Source of the DNA: Candidatus Dadabacteria bacterium
GTDB taxonomy: Bacteria > Desulfobacterota_D > UBA1144 > Nemesobacterales > JAJCZQ01
Assembly: GCA_030624695.1 (NCBI GenBank)
Contig: JAUXJP010000092.1
Coordinates: forward strand, 1 to 5,262
Direction of reading: 5' to 3'
Length of the DNA stretch: 5,262 nucleotides
Shown here: one piece after another, positions 4,133 to 5,262 of the stretch
Layout of the letters: each line of letters starts with the position of its first letter
Position numbering within the stretch: position 1 is the first letter of the stretch
Program-made: the position numbers and the translations under genes
The notes under the pieces: model-generated
What the model saw: only the letters and a program-made list of their open reading frames with translations
Database searches by the model: none
Told to the model about the DNA's origin: nothing

Positions 4133-5262
4133 ATGGAAGTCGAATATAAAGATATGAGTGAAAATAAATCAAAAGTTGAAGATTTTGAGCCTTTTGTTGG
4201 CGATGACGGCGTCGATGTTGACATTGAAGATGGATTAATTGAAGTTGACGAAAGTAGTATTGAAGCTGCAAAAAAAGAGGAGGAAGAAGACGAGTGGGTT
4301 CCTGATGAACAACTCAGGCTTCTTTATGTCTATTTTAAGGATATGGCAGTGGAACCTCTGTTTACTGCAAAGCAGGAAGTGGAAATTTCGGCAAAAATAA
4401 AAAAATGTGAAGCTAAAGCCAAAGAACTGAATTCTTTTGTTACTCAGCTAAAGGCAATGAAATCAAGAATTCGTAAAAATCCGGCCAAGTTAAAAGTTCT
4501 GAATAAAAGAATTGAATGTCTCTCAGCATTCACTAAAGTTTTTTTTGAATGGGCACAAAGACTAAAACAAAGATTTGTAAAAGCTAATTTAAGATTAGTA
4601 ATCACAATTTCAAGAAGATATATGAGCAGGGGACTTCCGCTGCCTGATCTCATTCAGGAAGGAAACCTGGGACTCATGAGGGCAGTAGAAAGGTTTGACC
4701 ACACGAAGGGTTATAAATTTTCTACTTATGCTTCATGGTGGATTCACCAGGCAATTCTTAGAGCACTCCAGGGACAGACAAGAACTATTAAAGTTCCCGT
4801 CTATCTTTTGGAACAGGCTAACCGTGTCTACAAAACAAGTGCTAAGCTTGCTAAAGAGATGGGGAGAAAGCCCACACCTCAGGAAATTGCAGAGGAGTCC
4901 GGAATTTCTGTAGAAGTAGTAAAAAGAATTCTGAATTCTACAAATGATGCAATAAGCCTTGATACACCTGTACTTGATGGAGAAAAAACAACTCTGCTGG
5001 ATTCAGTTTCTGATAAAGAAGCCATGATTCCAGATTCTGTAATTGCCAAGGCCTCACTTGCGGAGAAATTGAAAGAAGCCCTGTTACTACTAAACGAAAG
5101 AGAAGAAGAGATAATAAGGCTCAGATTTGGTATTGACCGCCAGAGCACTTATACCCTTGATGAGATAGGAAAAAGGTTTAATCTCACAAGGGAAAGAATA
5201 AGGCAAATAGAAAAGGCAGCTCTTGGAAAACTTGCAAACTCCAATATTAAGGACCATCTTGA
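4133..5262 (+). CDS. Sigma-70 family RNA polymerase sigma factor (RpoD/RpoS-like), 3' end cut off
   Basis: 376 codons are visible and the frame is open to the edge. By alignment with E. coli RpoD about six residues plus the stop are missing, for a total near 382. The protein directs RNA polymerase to promoters. Residues 1-54 are strongly acidic (23 Asp/Glu, including an EEEEDE run at 49-54), a possible short stand-in for region 1.1. Region 1.2-like sequence is at 58-92 (QLRLLYVYFKDMAVEPLFTA), then a Lys-rich linker to about 145. Regions 2.1-2.4 span about 146-215, with VKANLRLVI, DLIQEGNLGLMRAVERFD and GYKFSTYASWW; the melting tryptophans W202 and W203 are present. Region 3 is at 218-300, and region 4 at 305-370 carries the helix-turn-helix YTLDEIGKRFNLTRERIRQIE. 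Landmarks in regions 2 and 4 are both offset by 231 from E. coli numbering, so spacing is conserved. Variant residues (H205, L209, K285, A362, G365) suggest an alternative rather than primary sigma, unproven. It lies 169 bp after sod. Confidence 0.92.
   Translation, partial: MEVEYKDMSENKSKVEDFEPFVGDDGVDVDIEDGLIEVDESSIEAAKKEEEEDEWVPDEQLRLLYVYFKDMAVEPLFTAKQEVEISAKIKKCEAKAKELNSFVTQLKAMKSRIRKNPAKLKVLNKRIECLSAFTKVFFEWAQRLKQRFVKANLRLVITISRRYMSRGLPLPDLIQEGNLGLMRAVERFDHTKGYKFSTYASWWIHQAILRALQGQTRTIKVPVYLLEQANRVYKTSAKLAKEMGRKPTPQEIAEESGISVEVVKRILNSTNDAISLDTPVLDGEKTTLLDSVSDKEAMIPDSVIAKASLAEKLKEALLLLNEREEEIIRLRFGIDRQSTYTLDEIGKRFNLTRERIRQIEKAALGKLANSNIKDHL

Noticed and set aside
3994..4271. Minus-strand open frames of 64-76 codons over the sod-sigma spacer and the start of the sigma gene
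   Set aside because: Their low-complexity Ser/Thr or Gln/Leu-rich sequence is the antisense of the acidic sigma N-terminus, and no homology or start signal is visible.
4695..4913. A 72-codon plus-strand open frame inside the sigma gene
   Set aside because: It is an alternate frame of sigma regions 2.3-3, whose protein sequence is unmistakable in the other frame.

Overview
This 5.26 kb window looks like chromosomal housekeeping sequence from a low-GC (roughly 38-40% by eye) Gram-negative bacterium. The evidence for a diderm is an MlaF-type ATPase of the outer-membrane lipid transport family. A Mn-type superoxide dismutase points to oxygen exposure. I cannot name the lineage; the MlaF and sigma sequences look more like Deltaproteobacteria-related or other diderm groups than Firmicutes, but that is an impression, not a search result. 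There is no mobile element, CRISPR array, rRNA or tRNA.

Layout. On the minus strand, reading from the middle toward the left end, lie an MlaF-like ABC ATPase (3132 to 2371) and, 63 bp downstream, an APC-superfamily permease with two universal-stress-protein (USP) domains fused to its C-terminus (2307 to 82). A 219-bp divergent intergenic region (3133-3351) separates these from two plus-strand genes: a complete superoxide dismutase (3352-3963) and a sigma-70 family sigma factor that starts at 4133 and runs off the right edge, probably only a few residues before its stop.

The most interesting non-coding stretch is the sod upstream region. It holds a consensus TATAAT box surrounded by repeated and inverted elements: three exact ATAGGT hexamers, a 23-bp near-palindrome and a 20-bp perfect inverted repeat. 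Together they resemble an operator cluster that could control sod and possibly the divergent ABC gene.

The sigma factor is recognisable in every conserved region and keeps E. coli RpoD spacing between regions 2 and 4. It nevertheless differs at positions tied to -12 recognition, the sigma finger and activator contact, so it may be an alternative (group 2-like) sigma rather than the primary one. The neighbourhood (membrane-lipid ATPase, stress-domain permease, SOD, sigma factor) has a loose stress or envelope theme. Nothing shows the genes work as one system, and I found no convincing undescribed system.
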